Shown in pieces: positions 34,606-45,999 of a stretch of 64,000 bases of DNA. The notes beneath the pieces were generated by a model that was given only the letters and a program-made list of their open reading frames with translations, had not been told where the DNA came from and did no database searches. This DNA is from Diorhabda sublineata (lineage: Eukaryota; Arthropoda; Insecta; Coleoptera; Chrysomelidae). Position 1 is the stretch's first letter. Every line of letters starts with the position of its first letter. The position numbers were made by a program, and so were the translations under genes. Location: NCBI RefSeq assembly GCF_026230105.1, contig NC_079478.1, positions 33,123,653-33,187,652 of the forward strand, read 5' to 3'.

Positions 34606-35296
34606 CGGGGATGAATTGATACCTAGTTTGCCTAGTTCCATGTATAAACAAAATTTTGCGTTACCATAGCAAGGAATAATAACTTATTAGAAGTGTAAGT
34701 GTAAAGTTTGACGTCAAAAAAGTAAACCAGAGTTACGCAATAAATTAAAAGAAAAAATTGTGAAAATAGAAAAATTGGAGTATCGAGCCATCATTAAGAA
34801 CCTGTATTTAAAAGGGTTAAGAAGTAAGCAGATTTACGAAGATATGCTTAATACCCTTGGTGATCAATGTCCTTCGTATGCGACCGTGAAAAATTGGACT
34901 GCAAGTTTCAAAAGAGGTAAATTTTCCATTGAAGATGATGACCGATCGGGAAGGCCAGTTACTATGTCAGTCCCCGAAAATATCAACGCAGTTCAGGACA
35001 AAATTTTATCAGACCCAGAACTCTGATTCTGAAGGACAACGCCCCTGCACACAAATCTCAAGTTGCCATGCAAAAAATTCGTGATTGGGGGTTTGAATTA
35101 CTAGAACATTCCCCTTATTCACCAGATTTGGTTCCGTCCGACTATCATTTCTTTCCTCAACTGAAAAAAAGTTTAAAACATTTTTTTAAACGCTGCAGGT
35201 TCGCTGTAATAAATGTATCCAATTAAGAGGAGAATATGTTGAGTAATAAAATATTTTGGTTCTATAGTAGACTAAGAATTTTTCAATATATTCTCG
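34606..35296 (+). mobile_element. mariner deletion derivative, copy 1 (pair with 49908)
   Basis: TIRs are CGGGGATGAATTGATA at the left and AATATATTCTCG at the right, flanked by TA at 34604-34605 and 35297-35298. The N-terminal half is intact to read: YRAIIKNLYLKGL, YEDMLNTLGDQCPSYATVK, FKRGKFSIEDDDRSGRP. It then jumps at ILSDPEL to ILKDNAPAHKSQVAMQK and SPYSPDLVPSDYHFFP, the second and third Asp region. The first catalytic Asp region is deleted. Very similar to 49908-50617. Confidence 0.9.
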
Positions 35297-35299
35297 TAG

Positions 35300-35750
35300 T
35301 TCAGAAAGCCGACCCGGAAGTCAAGCAATCCAATTATTTATAAAACTAGAAATACTAATTTCGGATATCTGGAATTTCGATAAAAGGACAACACGACCTC
35401 GAAAACACTAAACTAACATGACATTATTATGATTCTAAATCGGACAAATTCGGAAGTAAAGCCTAAATTTTGTTTTTGAGAAATTTGGGTGCCTAAAAAA
35501 TCTTTAAAATTGTATGGTTGATTGTTGGTAAATGACAAATAAATTTGCAACGTGAATAATATTCAAAATATGACACCGGGAGCGGAAGACGATTAAATTT
35601 TGTATGAGTATAAAGATCAATTATGCCAACTGAACGATAAAAAAAATGCAACAGTGCCTTGAAGCTGCTCATTATTTGCGATTTTGATTTCCGTGGCGAT
35701 TTAATAGCTTAATTAGGCCAAAATAAATCGAAAATAAGGAATGAAATTTT
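35300..35750. other. no recognisable feature
   Basis: AT-rich spacer. Confidence 0.45.
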
Positions 35751-35752
35751 TT

Positions 35753-36590
35753 GATGTCTCGCTTCGTTTTCGAGATATCGATACATCGTTTCAAATGAAT
35801 ATTTTATCACTTCAAATTCAATATGAAGCTTGTAATTTAATAAAAAGATTTTTTATTCAATTTTAACCTTATTTACCATGGTACTCCAAAATTATATTGA
35901 AAAAAAAAACAGATTTTTATAGCAAAATGAGCCAAAATTAACATACGATAAATATATAAATAATTTGATGTTTTTCATAAAGTCGGTTGTTTTTCATTAT
36001 TTATAAAATAAAAAAAATATTTGGTGATAGTTTGGAGATTTAATTAGTAATTTAATGTAAACATATCCTCTTTCTAGCAAAAAGTACGTTCTAAATGCTT
36101 TCAAAAGTTTTTTATATTCGTTTGTTTTATAATTGAAAAGCCAGACTACTGTAGTATTTCACAATTATCCTGGAAAAGTTCTCTAGCAATTATTTTTGCA
36201 TCGTTTATCCTATTTTTAACGACAAAATCAACCGAATAAGAAAAATGACTATAAAAAATCGTTCCAAATCTACCCGCTTCGAATTTATCTGCCCCCAATT
36301 TTCCCTCTCCAATCTCAACCGTTCCTCGCGGCCTGTGGCTTTTGGGCAGACCAGGATCCAGGGTGTAGCCCCCGTGGGTGGGGTACGCAAAAAAATAAAA
36401 CTAAACTCACGCGAAGAAAAAATTTTTTTAGACAATTTTAGCTGTAAAAAATTCACGATTTTTGGACTTTTTACACACAAAGTTCACCACGAGAAGGTTA
36501 GGTTAGGTTAGGTTGATGCATACAAATATTAAATAAAAATTTATTTTTCCAACTTCAAGTATCGATATCTCGAAAATGAAGCGAGATATC
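35753..36590. repeat. inverted pair of TCTCGCTTC...CGAGATATCGATA arms
   Basis: 35753-35783 (TCTCGCTTCGTTTTCGAG then ATATCGATA) and 36560-36590 (TATCGATATCTCGAAAATG then AAGCGAGATATC) are inverted complements over about 30 nt, 780 bp apart. The right arm is also a hairpin itself (TCGATATCTCG...CGAGATATCGA). The interior includes a (TTAGG)3 tract and a GC-richer patch (36290-36390). The element boundaries are unclear. Confidence 0.6.
36498..36512 (+). repeat. (TTAGG)3 interstitial tract
   Basis: Three perfect TTAGG units and a partial fourth. Confidence 0.8.
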
Positions 36591-36689
36591 GAAAAATAAA
36601 CCAACAAACCAATAAACCAGTAAACCAACCCAATTATTTTCAGTTTTCTACGGTGTCACCTATTTTTGAAACACCTTGTATAATTTTTA

Positions 36690-37130
36690 TTTTTAAAACT
36701 AAATTTTAAGAATCATTATAATATTAAGATAGACGGCATCATTATTACTGATCAAAAACAATGACATTGTTGTGAATCGTGTCTTTTAATCTTAATATCA
36801 CGTGCTAACAATTTCCGGTACATTCCAAAATTGATACAATTGCAACAATATTTGAAGGTGTTATAAATATTAAAAAGCGAAGGATAATTTGCATATTCTT
36901 ACTGGATAAAAAATCAATATTTTATTTGAAATGATTTCGTTAATGATGCGTGTTTAATTCTTGCTAAAATCACTCGAACGTTTTGTGTTTTATTATTGTT
37001 CTAATATCTTTATTTGCGAATCTAGAATACTAATTAATAGTCCGGTTTTTATGTCAAATTTGTTGAATCTTTAATGATAAAATGATATGTTTTCAATTAA
37101 TTGTAGCATTTATTTAATTTTCTGCATCCT
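36690..37130. other. no recognisable feature
   Basis: AT-rich spacer before the Harbinger-like MITE. Confidence 0.45.
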
Positions 37131-37132
37131 TA

Positions 37133-38618
37133 AGCTGTGTTCACACTATGTTGATCGACACGTTCGACTTTCGTCCTGTCAACTTTGGCCAGTATATGTG
37201 GACGTGTTGACCGATATTCATTTCATACTTTAGTGAAGTGCTTTTAAGTGATTTATAATTAAAAAAATTAGTGATGAAGGAAATACATTGGCGGCTGCTA
37301 CTGAAACAATCATCGCTACAATTGGTCATATCGTTTATTTTTATAATTCGGATCACTGTCGTTTTATAGGTAACTCCGATCACGATATATATGAATGAAC
37401 TTCTTCGTCATTAAAATTTATTTTGGGTCAGGAACTGAGGTCCATACTGCTGCTTCCGATTCGACCGACCTGATTCGGGTTCGGTTCGACTCGACACGAC
37501 ATGGTTCGACAAAGTCGGGCGACACGTTCACAATTGTTCGACAAAATCGAATGGTGTCGATCGATCTATAACATCACTCCATAAGTTGTGTGACTGACAC
37601 ACAGATGGCACTACCATTTTCAAATGCATATGACGTTTATGAAGCACCAAATTACTATGTGTACAATTTAAGCCATTTAAGTGAAACAACTGTTACTGTT
37701 ATTTTCAAAACAATTTCGTGTGTTAATTTATCATTGCTTCTTCATGAGAATAAATATTGTACAAGCTCAGCAATGGATTTAAAAGTGTTATCCGGACTCT
37801 GCTCCATAGAAAGAAACCATTTGTTATTGGTTGGCTGAATTTAAACGGGTTTGTACAGACACCGAGGATGGTGAACGTTGTAATTGTCCAAATGAGGTGA
37901 TTACTCCAGAAAACATCAAAAAAGTTCACAAATTGGTTATATCTAACCGTTTACTCACAGTTCATCAAAAACAACAACTTGTTGATGATTCACACGTAAT
38001 AAATCAGATTTTTTGTATCGATATGTGACAATAGATGAAACATGGATCCATCACTTCACTCCGGAATCAAAACGATCATCATCTAAGTGGACGGCAGTTG
38101 GGAAGGTTATGTCTACAGTATTTTGGGATGCGCATGGTATATCGTTCATCGACTATCTCCAAAAGGGAGAGATAATCAATGGCAAATACTACATAGAATT
38201 TTTGAATCGTTTGAATCCAAAAATCAAGTGAAACGGCCTCAAATGTTGAATAAAAAACCACTGTTCCAACAAAACAATGCACCAACTGACAAGTCGATGG
38301 CAACGATGGTTAAATTGAACGAATTACCCTACGTACGGTTTAGATTTGACCCCCAGTGACTACTGGCATTCGCTGATTTCAAAAAATCAAAAAATTTCAG
38401 CTCAAATGAAGAAGCAATTGCTAAAATTAAAGCCTATTTTGAGGAAAAACACAAATTCTTCTACAAGCACGGCATCCAGAAGTTACAGAAGCGTTGAAAT
38501 GATTATGTCGCTGTTGAAGCAGATTGCATTAACGAATAAAATCGATTTTTGGCAAAAAATGGATTTGTCTTATTTAGTCACACGATTTATTGAGTGATGT
38601 GTTAGTGTTGACACAGCT
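37133..38618. mobile_element. Harbinger-like MITE (about 450 bp) hosting a mariner
   Basis: The left end AGCTGTGTTCACACTA and the right end, read inward, AGCTGTGTCAACACTA match at 14 of 16 positions. Both are bordered by TTA (37130-37132, 38619-38621), a PIF/Harbinger-type 3-bp duplication. The similarity resumes inside (GATCGACACG against GATCGACACC), but only if the mariner at 37571-38602 is taken out, which shows that the mariner landed in the right terminal repeat. The interior is rich in TTCGAC words and non-coding. Its class rests on the TTA target and terminus style only. Confidence 0.75.
37571..38602 (+). mobile_element. mariner (irritans-type) relic inside a MITE
   Basis: TIRs: ACATCACTCCATAAGT then TGTGTGACT at the left and AGTCACACGATTTATTGAG then TGATGTGT at the right, with TA at 37569-37570 and 38603-38604. 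The transposase reads LAEFKR, NEVITPENIKKVHKLV, LTVHQKQQLVDDS, then RYVTIDETWIHHFTPES (first Asp), GKVMSTVFWDAHG and FIDYLQKGEIINGKYYIEFL. It continues with LFQQNNAPTDKS, where the usual HQDNAP Asp is Asn, and NEEAIAKIKAYFEEK then YKHGIQKLQKR. The part ahead of LAEFKR is shortened. The Asp-to-Asn change and frameshifts make it inactive. Confidence 0.9.
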
Positions 38619-38624
38619 TTAGGT

Positions 38625-40420
38625 GTGGGATGAGATTTTTGTTATCAGTTTTCTCAAACTCCTATTTTATTTATCGTTTTTCAATACTACGAAGTCTGAC
38701 ATTAAAATAATAAACTCACGATCAGTATATTGATTCTTGCCTGTTTTCTCTTATAACTTTATTTCGTTTGAAATTATACATTCTCTCACTATTTCAAAAA
38801 CTTATTCGTTCTTGTGCCTTTTCTTATGCTACTAGGTTCTAGTACTGTGATTAAAATAAACTAGTCCACGTTGCTAGTTTCCCATTGCTTGTTACTATTT
38901 TCTGTAATAACTTGACAAAAACCATTGTCCAAGAACATCGATTTCATTTTCCTTTTGAATACTTTGTTCAAATTGGGGTAAGATTTGCCTCGCTATAATC
39001 GTTCATCAAGCTGAGCCGAAAACGTTGATAAAATCATTATTTTTCACTGTTCAACGTTTTTCGGTAATATTTTGATAAAAATAACAAGAAGAATAAAAAA
39101 AACTACAAAAACATGTTAAGAAAATATTTTCTATCAAACCAGAGAACATATTGAGAACATTAAAGGTAGAGGGCGCTGTCGGTGGTTCTAGTCAGCACCT
39201 AGAAAAATCGCTGACGTAATAGTAAGGAAGTAAACTACTGAAAAGGGCCATATTGTCATCGATGCTTTTCTGAATACTTGTTGCTTTTCCTAATTCTTTA
39301 ATTTTATTGTGCTTTCTAATTTCGTCTCTCTGACAGCTTGTTTTTTGGAAGTTCTTCGTAGGCATGCACCTGTTTCCTGGTTGGACTATTTTTTCGTACT
39401 CTTCTTTTAGAATTCGAATATTTTGTTATACAGTAAAGACCTAAAGTAATGTTTAAATTCTTTCATACCTAATTATCTCTTCAAGCTCTAAGCTTAAAAT
39501 AAGTCGGACGTGAGTTAAATGACGTTTGGTTGATTTTTGGACATTGGTGAATAAGAAAATGGCTTTAAGACTTTTATGATTGACAATTAGTTTTTGAAAA
39601 TGTTAAAACATTCACGTTTCGATCTATTTTGGTATTTATCACAATAATTTTGATTTTAATTTTATTTATAGTTGTAATTCGTAAAATACTTGAAGATGTT
39701 ATAAAATGTAGAAATATTCATTCACAAATTATAATTTTCTAGCATAACATCTATCTGTTGATTTGATCAATTTCTTACCTTATAAATTGAGTTCTTATTG
39801 TATAATTTCATTCTAAGTAATCCAAACAAAAAAAGAACTCAGATTACAAGAGCAGGATTTGAGCTTTGCTTTACCTTAGAACTTATTGAACATTAAACAT
39901 TTGTACTTTGAACAAATTAAGTTTTTATTATGATACACAAGCTTTTCACTAGAGGGAGTAATATCATTGTTTATTTTGGTTTATGATGTTTCTTTCAACG
40001 TAATCTGTTCAAAATAATCTTAGACATTCAATAGAATATGCATTTAACTCTGCTCCAACCTCTTCATTTTTCTAAATCAGTTTCCTCCTAGCCATTTTTT
40101 TACGTTTGGGAAGAGAAAGTACTTATAGTCTATGTTTATGAATGAGAGAATAATAAAATTATGAAGCATTCGTAGCCCATAGTCGTATCTCATGCTGGTT
40201 GTATAGGCTGAACTTAATTATTAAAAAAATAAAGTTGAATTATTGTTTATTAGGAACAAATTGTATCTTATTCTAAAATCTAAGTAAAGAAACAAAATTG
40301 AAAATTGAAATCTAGGGTAATTTGTTTATACAATCAATGTGATTTCTGCCATTGTTTGTCTTTTTATAATTTACTTATGTTTTGCGACAAATCCGACGTT
40401 GACAGTAACAACAAGTCAGA
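38625..40420. other. no recognisable gene
   Basis: About 1.8 kb of AT-rich DNA. It holds the inverse GACCAAAATAG-type motif near 39612-39655 and a GAGGGCGCTGTCGG segment near 39168. No coding similarity was seen. Confidence 0.45.
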
Positions 40421-40429
40421 AATATGTTG

Positions 40430-41366
40430 CTCAGTTAAGGTATTTATTTTTTACATAATTAAGATCTGAAAAAACCTTTTTGCATATATATGTTGACCCA
40501 AAACTACTTAAAAACTGTAACGCCAGGTCAGTTATTGCTGGAAATTCTCCTTTTGGTACCAATTTCCAAAAATCTGCAAAATCTTCTGAAGAATTTTGTG
40601 CTTTCGAAGACAATTTATTAGCAAAAAGGTTTTTTTCAATATATCATGATTTTGCAGTTCAAAAAGTTCTAATTGAATATTGGCAGGAGAAGTAACTATT
40701 TCAGCCAAACTTATTACGAAAGGATTTATAAAAAATTTTACATATTGTTTTTTACTCTCGAAATCTTGAAACCTCCTCTCAAATGACTGTGATAAGCATT
40801 TAATTTTAGATTGGTATTTAGAGTAATTAACAAAAACAATATTGAGCTCCTCTTTGTAATGTTTAAGTGTGGGGAAGAGAGCTAATTGAAAAGAGATTCA
40901 ATTTTGCTTTTAATCCGGTTATCAAATTAAATATAGTCGGAAGTGAACAATCTTTACCCTATAATTTGAGATTCAAAATATTGAGGTAATTCGTAATGTC
41001 AACAAGAAATGCAAGATGTATTCTTCAGTAAATCAACTTCGAATGGTAAAACCCCTTTCTGCTCTAAAATTGTGACACCTGTTCTCACAATTTGAAGAAA
41101 TGTTTCAACATGCTGCCTCTTTAAAGCCATTGCACAGCCACAATACAATTGTATCTCTCGATATTCTCTGATTTCTTCTTCAAATAAAAGCCCGAATTGA
41201 CGTCTGTTAAGAGCTTTCGTACGTATGTAATTTATGCAGCGTACTACTGGATCCATAATGTGCGCCGCGGGATTTTTGAATTTGGTGCGTATTTTTAAAC
41301 CACATTTGCGCGGGCCACTTGAAATTCCTACGCGGGCCACACTGTGGCCCGGGGTTGAGCAGCCTG
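40430..41366 (-). pseudogene. hAT transposase relic with 5' terminus
   Basis: On the minus strand the terminus CAGGCTGCTCAACCCCGGGC then CACAGTGTGGCCCGCG is a hAT (Charlie-like) end, closing at 41366. About 130 bp further in, coding sequence reads VVRCINYIRTKALNRRQF, the region of a GTF2IRD2/ZBED-like hAT transposase, continuing with LLFEEE. After a long decayed stretch comes the C-terminal dimerisation block: FADFWKLVPKGEFPAITDL, ALQFLSSFGSTYICKKVFS, VKNKYLN. The BED finger, the first part of the catalytic domain and the 3' terminus are not visible. Confidence 0.8.
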
Positions 41367-41429
41367 GGTATAGATATAAGGGTTTGAACTTTGATTACAT
41401 TCACAAAGACTCATTTTAATATAAAAACT

Positions 41430-41910
41430 TACCAGTATAAGTAGAACTACTACTTACAAATCTAAATTTGTTGCAACTAATATTTGCAATGAGTGTCTCG
41501 ATCATTTCATCAGTAATATTGTCCATCTTCCACGTTTTTTTCTCCTTCAATCGTAATGATTAACTGCCTTTTACCAGTTTCAACCTTCAGATTATTTACA
41601 ACCTCCAAAAACAACTGTTCATCATCACCATTTCAATCGGGTTTAGTTCCCAATGATATGGTGGAGATCTAATCATCGCCACTCCACGATTTTCTTCAAT
41701 TTCATATTTTTTGAAAGGAACACAGAAAAACACAGTTCTTTTCTCACAGAACCGGGATGGGACTTGATATTCTTTGAATTTGGCCAATTCTGAAAAACTT
41801 TTTTCAGCCACTTGGTTGTGGGCAATTTTTCTAAAAGTCTCGTGTGATAACTTACATTCTCCATTACTATTATACATTTGTGCAAATAATTTTCTAAAAA
41901 TATTAGCAAT
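41430..41910 (-). pseudogene. DDE_3-type (IS630/Tc1 superfamily) transposase relic
   Basis: The minus strand reads ENYLHKCIIVMENVSYHT then RLLEKLPTTKW, where the family norm is VMDN-.YHS and the Asp is here Glu. It continues to MIRSPPYHWELNPIEMV with the PPYH-ELNPIE block (final Glu), and a C-terminal NVEDGQ/W-MDNITDE-like tail in shifted frames. The N-terminal half, with the first catalytic Asp, is missing. A second relic of this family is at 51384. Confidence 0.8.
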
Positions 41911-41997
41911 CGTATTTCCGCTGTAATTTTTCGGGAAGAGATATGAAATTAAAATAAAACAAAATTATTTACTTTTATTGGAAAATATGTCTTTAGG

Positions 41998-43840
41998 CCA
42001 GTTTCGTAATCCCACCCTAACTGACACTTTAAGTTAAGGTTCCTTTAGATTAAAAGGTCCTTTAACTTAGTTGTTAAAGTGAAGTGGGGGCTCCTTTAAG
42101 ACTTTAAAAGAATTAAAAACAAAATAAAACGTAGTGCTACTTTTTGGCTAAAGGCCGCTTGACATGATGCAAGACAACATGCAAGATGTTGCATGCAATT
42201 CCTTGCAAGATCAAAATATTTCATAGATTAATATTTCATCTCGTTTGATATTATATCAATCTCTTACCACTGCATCATGGTTGCCACTAATCAAAATTCC
42301 AAAAGAAAAATAAACAATTCCTAACCTCAAACTTTGTTTAATATTTTGTGAGCAGTTTAAAATTGAAAATAACAAAGCTAATTAAAGTAAACAAGAAACA
42401 GTGACCAGTGCATCATAATTATATTTTCAACTCCCGGTTGAATAATATTTTTGGTCATTTAAATTTGTCTGACTGATGAAATATAACTTTGTAGTAGTTA
42501 CTTTAGTAACATACATAAAAGTCAGACATTAAAAAATAAAGTTCATTTATTTTTTGTGGAGCTTTGAAGCGTCTGACAAAAGTTCTGGTCCATGAAAAGT
42601 GTCTCGGACTTCATGATATTAGTTCAGAATAATATTCTACAAAATATTTATAAATATCAGCCATTAAAATTTACGTCAAATAACTCTAATTTTTAGTTAC
42701 CTTTCCCACCTTGTACCTGCCCATGTGTCACTCGGCAAACTCCATAAATACACAGGTATTTTAAGTACATGAGACACTACTAAGAACCTAAGGTTTCATC
42801 CATTACAAAAACCCTCTTGCTGATCGCCCTGGGATCTTACTCTATATCTGCCTCTGCCTTGCTTTTGGAGTCTGATGGACAGATTAGCTAGAGAATTAGT
42901 CGAGAAAACATAGAAAAATTGGTTGAGAATGGATGAAGAAACATTTAAAAAACTCCCGAGGAAAATAAAACGTGATATCACCATATTAGAAACTCATTTT
43001 CGCAAGCTTTTGATCAAGAAATATTGCGTCTTGCATTGCACGTTATCTTGCATCATGTCAAGCGCCCTTAACATTTTTTCAGACTTCATCTATGGTGGCG
43101 TGCTGTTTGTTTTATATTTTTCATTCCAATGATTCAATTCAATAATTATTTTTGTATGCGATACCTGCTGTCAATCACTAGAAGATATCTTCTTAAATAT
43201 CCTTCCTCCAACTGCCTTTTAAAAGCACTTATTGAATATTGGTCGTGAACGGAGCCTAGCTAATGTTAAGAATCCGAAGCCCAGCATCGCATACAATTTG
43301 TACGTTTAATACAAGAAAGCCTTTTCTGCTTCTAAAAATTTCTGCGTCTTCGCCGCTAGGTTATTACATCAAAATTAAAATGCAATCGATTGCACCTATT
43401 GTTAACAGGAAATTGCCTATTGGATTCATTCCGATTTTGATACAATAATGTCGTAAATGTGGGCTTAGTAATTCGAAATCGTTCGGAAAAATACAAGTTG
43501 TTATATATTCCCAAATAGTAGATATATTTTTTGTCTTCGGATGAGTTGAACTCGAACTTTATGTAGCATGATATCTAGCCATTATGCCATGAATCTTTTT
43601 TCTTTTTTTAAACTTATCAAAAAGACTAGGGGTAGACTGGGCTAGCTTACAATTCAAGCATAGTTTGCATTTGACGTTTGTCGCTAAAGGAGACTTTAAT
43701 GTGCTAAAGTGAAACATTTCTGACTTTACCTCCAAGTTCGAATTCAAAGAAAATTTAGGCTAAATGACAATTATGAAACGCACGACTGAATTTAATGGGA
43801 ACTTTAAATTTAAAACTTCCTTTAAATGTATCATGAAACC
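41998..43840. mobile_element. possible outer TIR element around a Harbinger copy
   Basis: GGCCAGTTTCGTAATCC at the left, next to TTA, and GATACATGAAACCGGCT-like sequence at the right (43820-43838) followed by GTTA are inverted. Both sides continue with TTTAAAG-rich sequence. If correct, the Harbinger copy at 42152-43068 is nested inside it. The match is short and degenerate. Confidence 0.35.
42152..43068 (+). mobile_element. PIF/Harbinger element with transposase remnant
   Basis: The left end AGGCCGCTTGACATGATG and the right end CATCATGTCAAGCGCCCT are inverted repeats flanked by TAA on both sides (42149-42151, 43069-43071). Near the right end the plus strand reads RLARELVEK, then NWLRMDEETFKKLPRKIKRD and THFRK. 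This matches the N-terminal part of Harbinger (PIF-type) DDE transposases, usually LRMD-ETF..LL..V.P.I. The catalytic domain is absent. It links the MITEs at 5448, 19838 and 20303 to a transposase-bearing relative. Confidence 0.8.
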
Positions 43841-43870
43841 GGCTGTTATAGACTAATGATATGGTATGTA
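43072..43870. other. no recognisable gene
   Basis: Apart from the possible outer TIR, no coding similarity is seen. The open frames are short. Confidence 0.4.
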
Positions 43871-43984
43871 ATACACAGCGATTTTGACCATTCGAAACCT
43901 TTATATATTGTTCTGTACAGCTTATGATTATAGAAGACCGAAAATTTTAGGAAATATTTAGATTATTCTCTAATAATATTTAAT

Positions 43985-44490
43985 ACGACTATACTAATTT
44001 GTGGATTAGTAAGTAGGTTTTATTACTCTTTTATTACATAAAAATAGACTCTAGAGGGAAACAGATCAAGTGAATATAGAGTTTTTCTGAAACAAAGCGC
44101 ATTGAGTTCGTCATCAGAATGTATTGGCAAGTTAGCATAATATAGTCCAGTTATCTTTGTCCCCTTTTTAAATGGCTTTATTGGACGATATAACGGTTTT
44201 TGCTCCCTTACAAGTACGTTCTGGGATGAAGTCAATTGTTTTAACTGTATTTGTGTTATTGTCGTATAATGGTTACCCCAACTTTCATCTACTGTGAAAT
44301 ATTGATACATTTATTCGATTTTCTGCTGCAATCGATTTTTTGATTAGCATTAAATAATCGCGGAACCTACTTTGCAGATGGCTTTTTCATGCAAAACTGC
44401 ATACGCTTTCGGTTGAAATATTTACTTCATTAGCAACCTCACTAATTTTTTTAACGACGATTGCTTTGATTTTGTTCAAATTCTTCTAGC
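43985..44490 (-). pseudogene. mariner transposase relic
   Basis: The minus strand reads FCMKKPSAK*VPRLFNANQK, then SNKCIN, QYFTVDESWGNHYTTITQ (first Asp in VDES), a block equivalent to the KQWTS linker, FKKGTKITGLYYANL and LYSLDLFPS, the degraded PYSPDLAPSD. The second Asp region is absent. The family differs from the neighbour at 44600. Its 3' flank is shared with 23800-24220. Confidence 0.75.
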
Positions 44491-44599
44491 CTAACCTCAA
44501 TTTTTTAACACCCTTTAATTAGTTTTTCCTGTATGTTTGTAACGGACTTTTTAGACTCGATTTTGTCCTATTTTGAGCGATCACATTTAATTTAAAATT

Positions 44600-45676
44600 T
44601 GCACACATGACAAAAACTGATGATAATGTGATAATGTCATAATTATATATATTTTTCAACGTAAATTCTTTTTATGTTCAATAAGTTCGATACTCTTTTT
44701 ATAATAAGAATCGTCAGCTCCTCAAAATAGAACAGTCCGAAAACAGAAAATAATCCGAGGAGGCTAAGTCTGGTGAATAGAGTGCATGAGGTAGCAATTC
44801 AAACTTTAATTAACTGATTTTGACCATTGCAATAACGGATGTGTTAGCCGGTGCATTGTCTTGTTAAAACAACACTTTCTTCTTAACCAAATGCGGCAGT
44901 TTTGCTGGATTTCTTCGCTCAAACATTGCAATAAATTCGTATAATACTCGCCGTTGATAGTTTTTCCTTTTTCAAGATAATAAATGAAAATTATCCCACT
45001 CGCATCCCAACTTTGCTTTCTTTGGAGCAGGTTCTTCCTTTTCAATCCATTGTTTTGATTCTTCTCTTGTTTCGGGTGTGAACTGATGAACCAACGTTCC
45101 ATCCATAGTTCATTTTTGTGAAATATTGCCAAACACTCGATGGAAACATCTTCACGACGCTGTTTTTGTTCCATTATTAGAACGCGCTACACCCATCCAG
45201 TGCATAACTTTCTCATGTCCAAATTTTCAGTTAATATGCGATATACCGTACTTTTTGAAATGCATTGTCTTTAACATTTCTGGAGTCGTCACCTCATTTG
45301 GTCGACCACTGCGATGATGGTCTTCGCAGGTCGTACTGCCTCGTTTAAACTCAGCTACCAAAACTTTTACGGTTGATAACGATGGAGCAATCTCACTTAG
45401 AGTAGAATCTAGTTCAGCTTTGATATTGGTTTGGCTAATGCCTTTCAAATAAAACTTTTGTATCGAATTGCGATAACTAATTTTTTCCATATTTACAAAT
45501 TCACTGAAAATGTCAAATTCACTGAAAACGTTCACTATTGATGACTTCCAAACACATACTAAACAACGTAACGTCTTCAATCGTGTTTATAGATTGTATA
45601 CCTTCTTGTATACAGTGAAATTTTTCAAGCTATCTCCATCTCTAGGTCAGACCAGGTACTTCCGAGACCATACTCG
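44600..45676 (-). mobile_element. mariner relic, nearly full-length coding region
   Basis: The start codon is at 45490-45488: MEKISYRNSIQKFYLKG, then STLSEIAPSLSTVKVLVAEF, EDHHRSGRPNEVTTPEM. Later come MEQKQRREDVSIECLAIFH, ASGIIFIYYLEKGKTINGEY then YTNLLQ, a block equivalent to HQDNAP decayed to NKTMHRLTHP, and LYSPDLASSDYFLF (third Asp). Many frameshifts; the WVHHF first-Asp block reads WFISSHP. The upstream end GTACTTCCGAGACCATACTCG beside TA (45677-45678) looks like the TIR; the other TIR is not clear. Confidence 0.85.
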
Positions 45677-45999
45677 TATGTAAGCGCGCAGTCCCAAAAT
45701 CGAAATCCAACCATCAACACATCTGTACTTATTAAAGTAAAATAGCAAATTAAATTAGGAAAAGTTTTTTTTTATTGGCATAAGAATAAAATTACTGACA
45801 TGGCATTTTTACTCACAGTATTTCGGAATGAAACTAGTAACAGGTACTGAATAACACCGAGCTGTAAATTTTGTTAGAATTACCACCATTTCAAACTTAT
45901 TGAGAAAATAGTGAAATAAAAAAGTTAGTTTGAAAATATACAAAGCACCCCACGCTTTTATAACAGTGACATTAATTTTTTCATCAGTAATTTCATGTA

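Noticed and set aside
37430..37565. Repeated TTCGAC words as a protein-binding array.
   Set aside because: They lie inside the Harbinger-like MITE near its terminal repeat and vary in spacing; composition of the element explains them adequately.
44606..44625. CAAAAACTGATGATAAT, also found at 57-73, as evidence of a shared element.
   Set aside because: A 17-base match in low-complexity sequence with unrelated surroundings is too weak.
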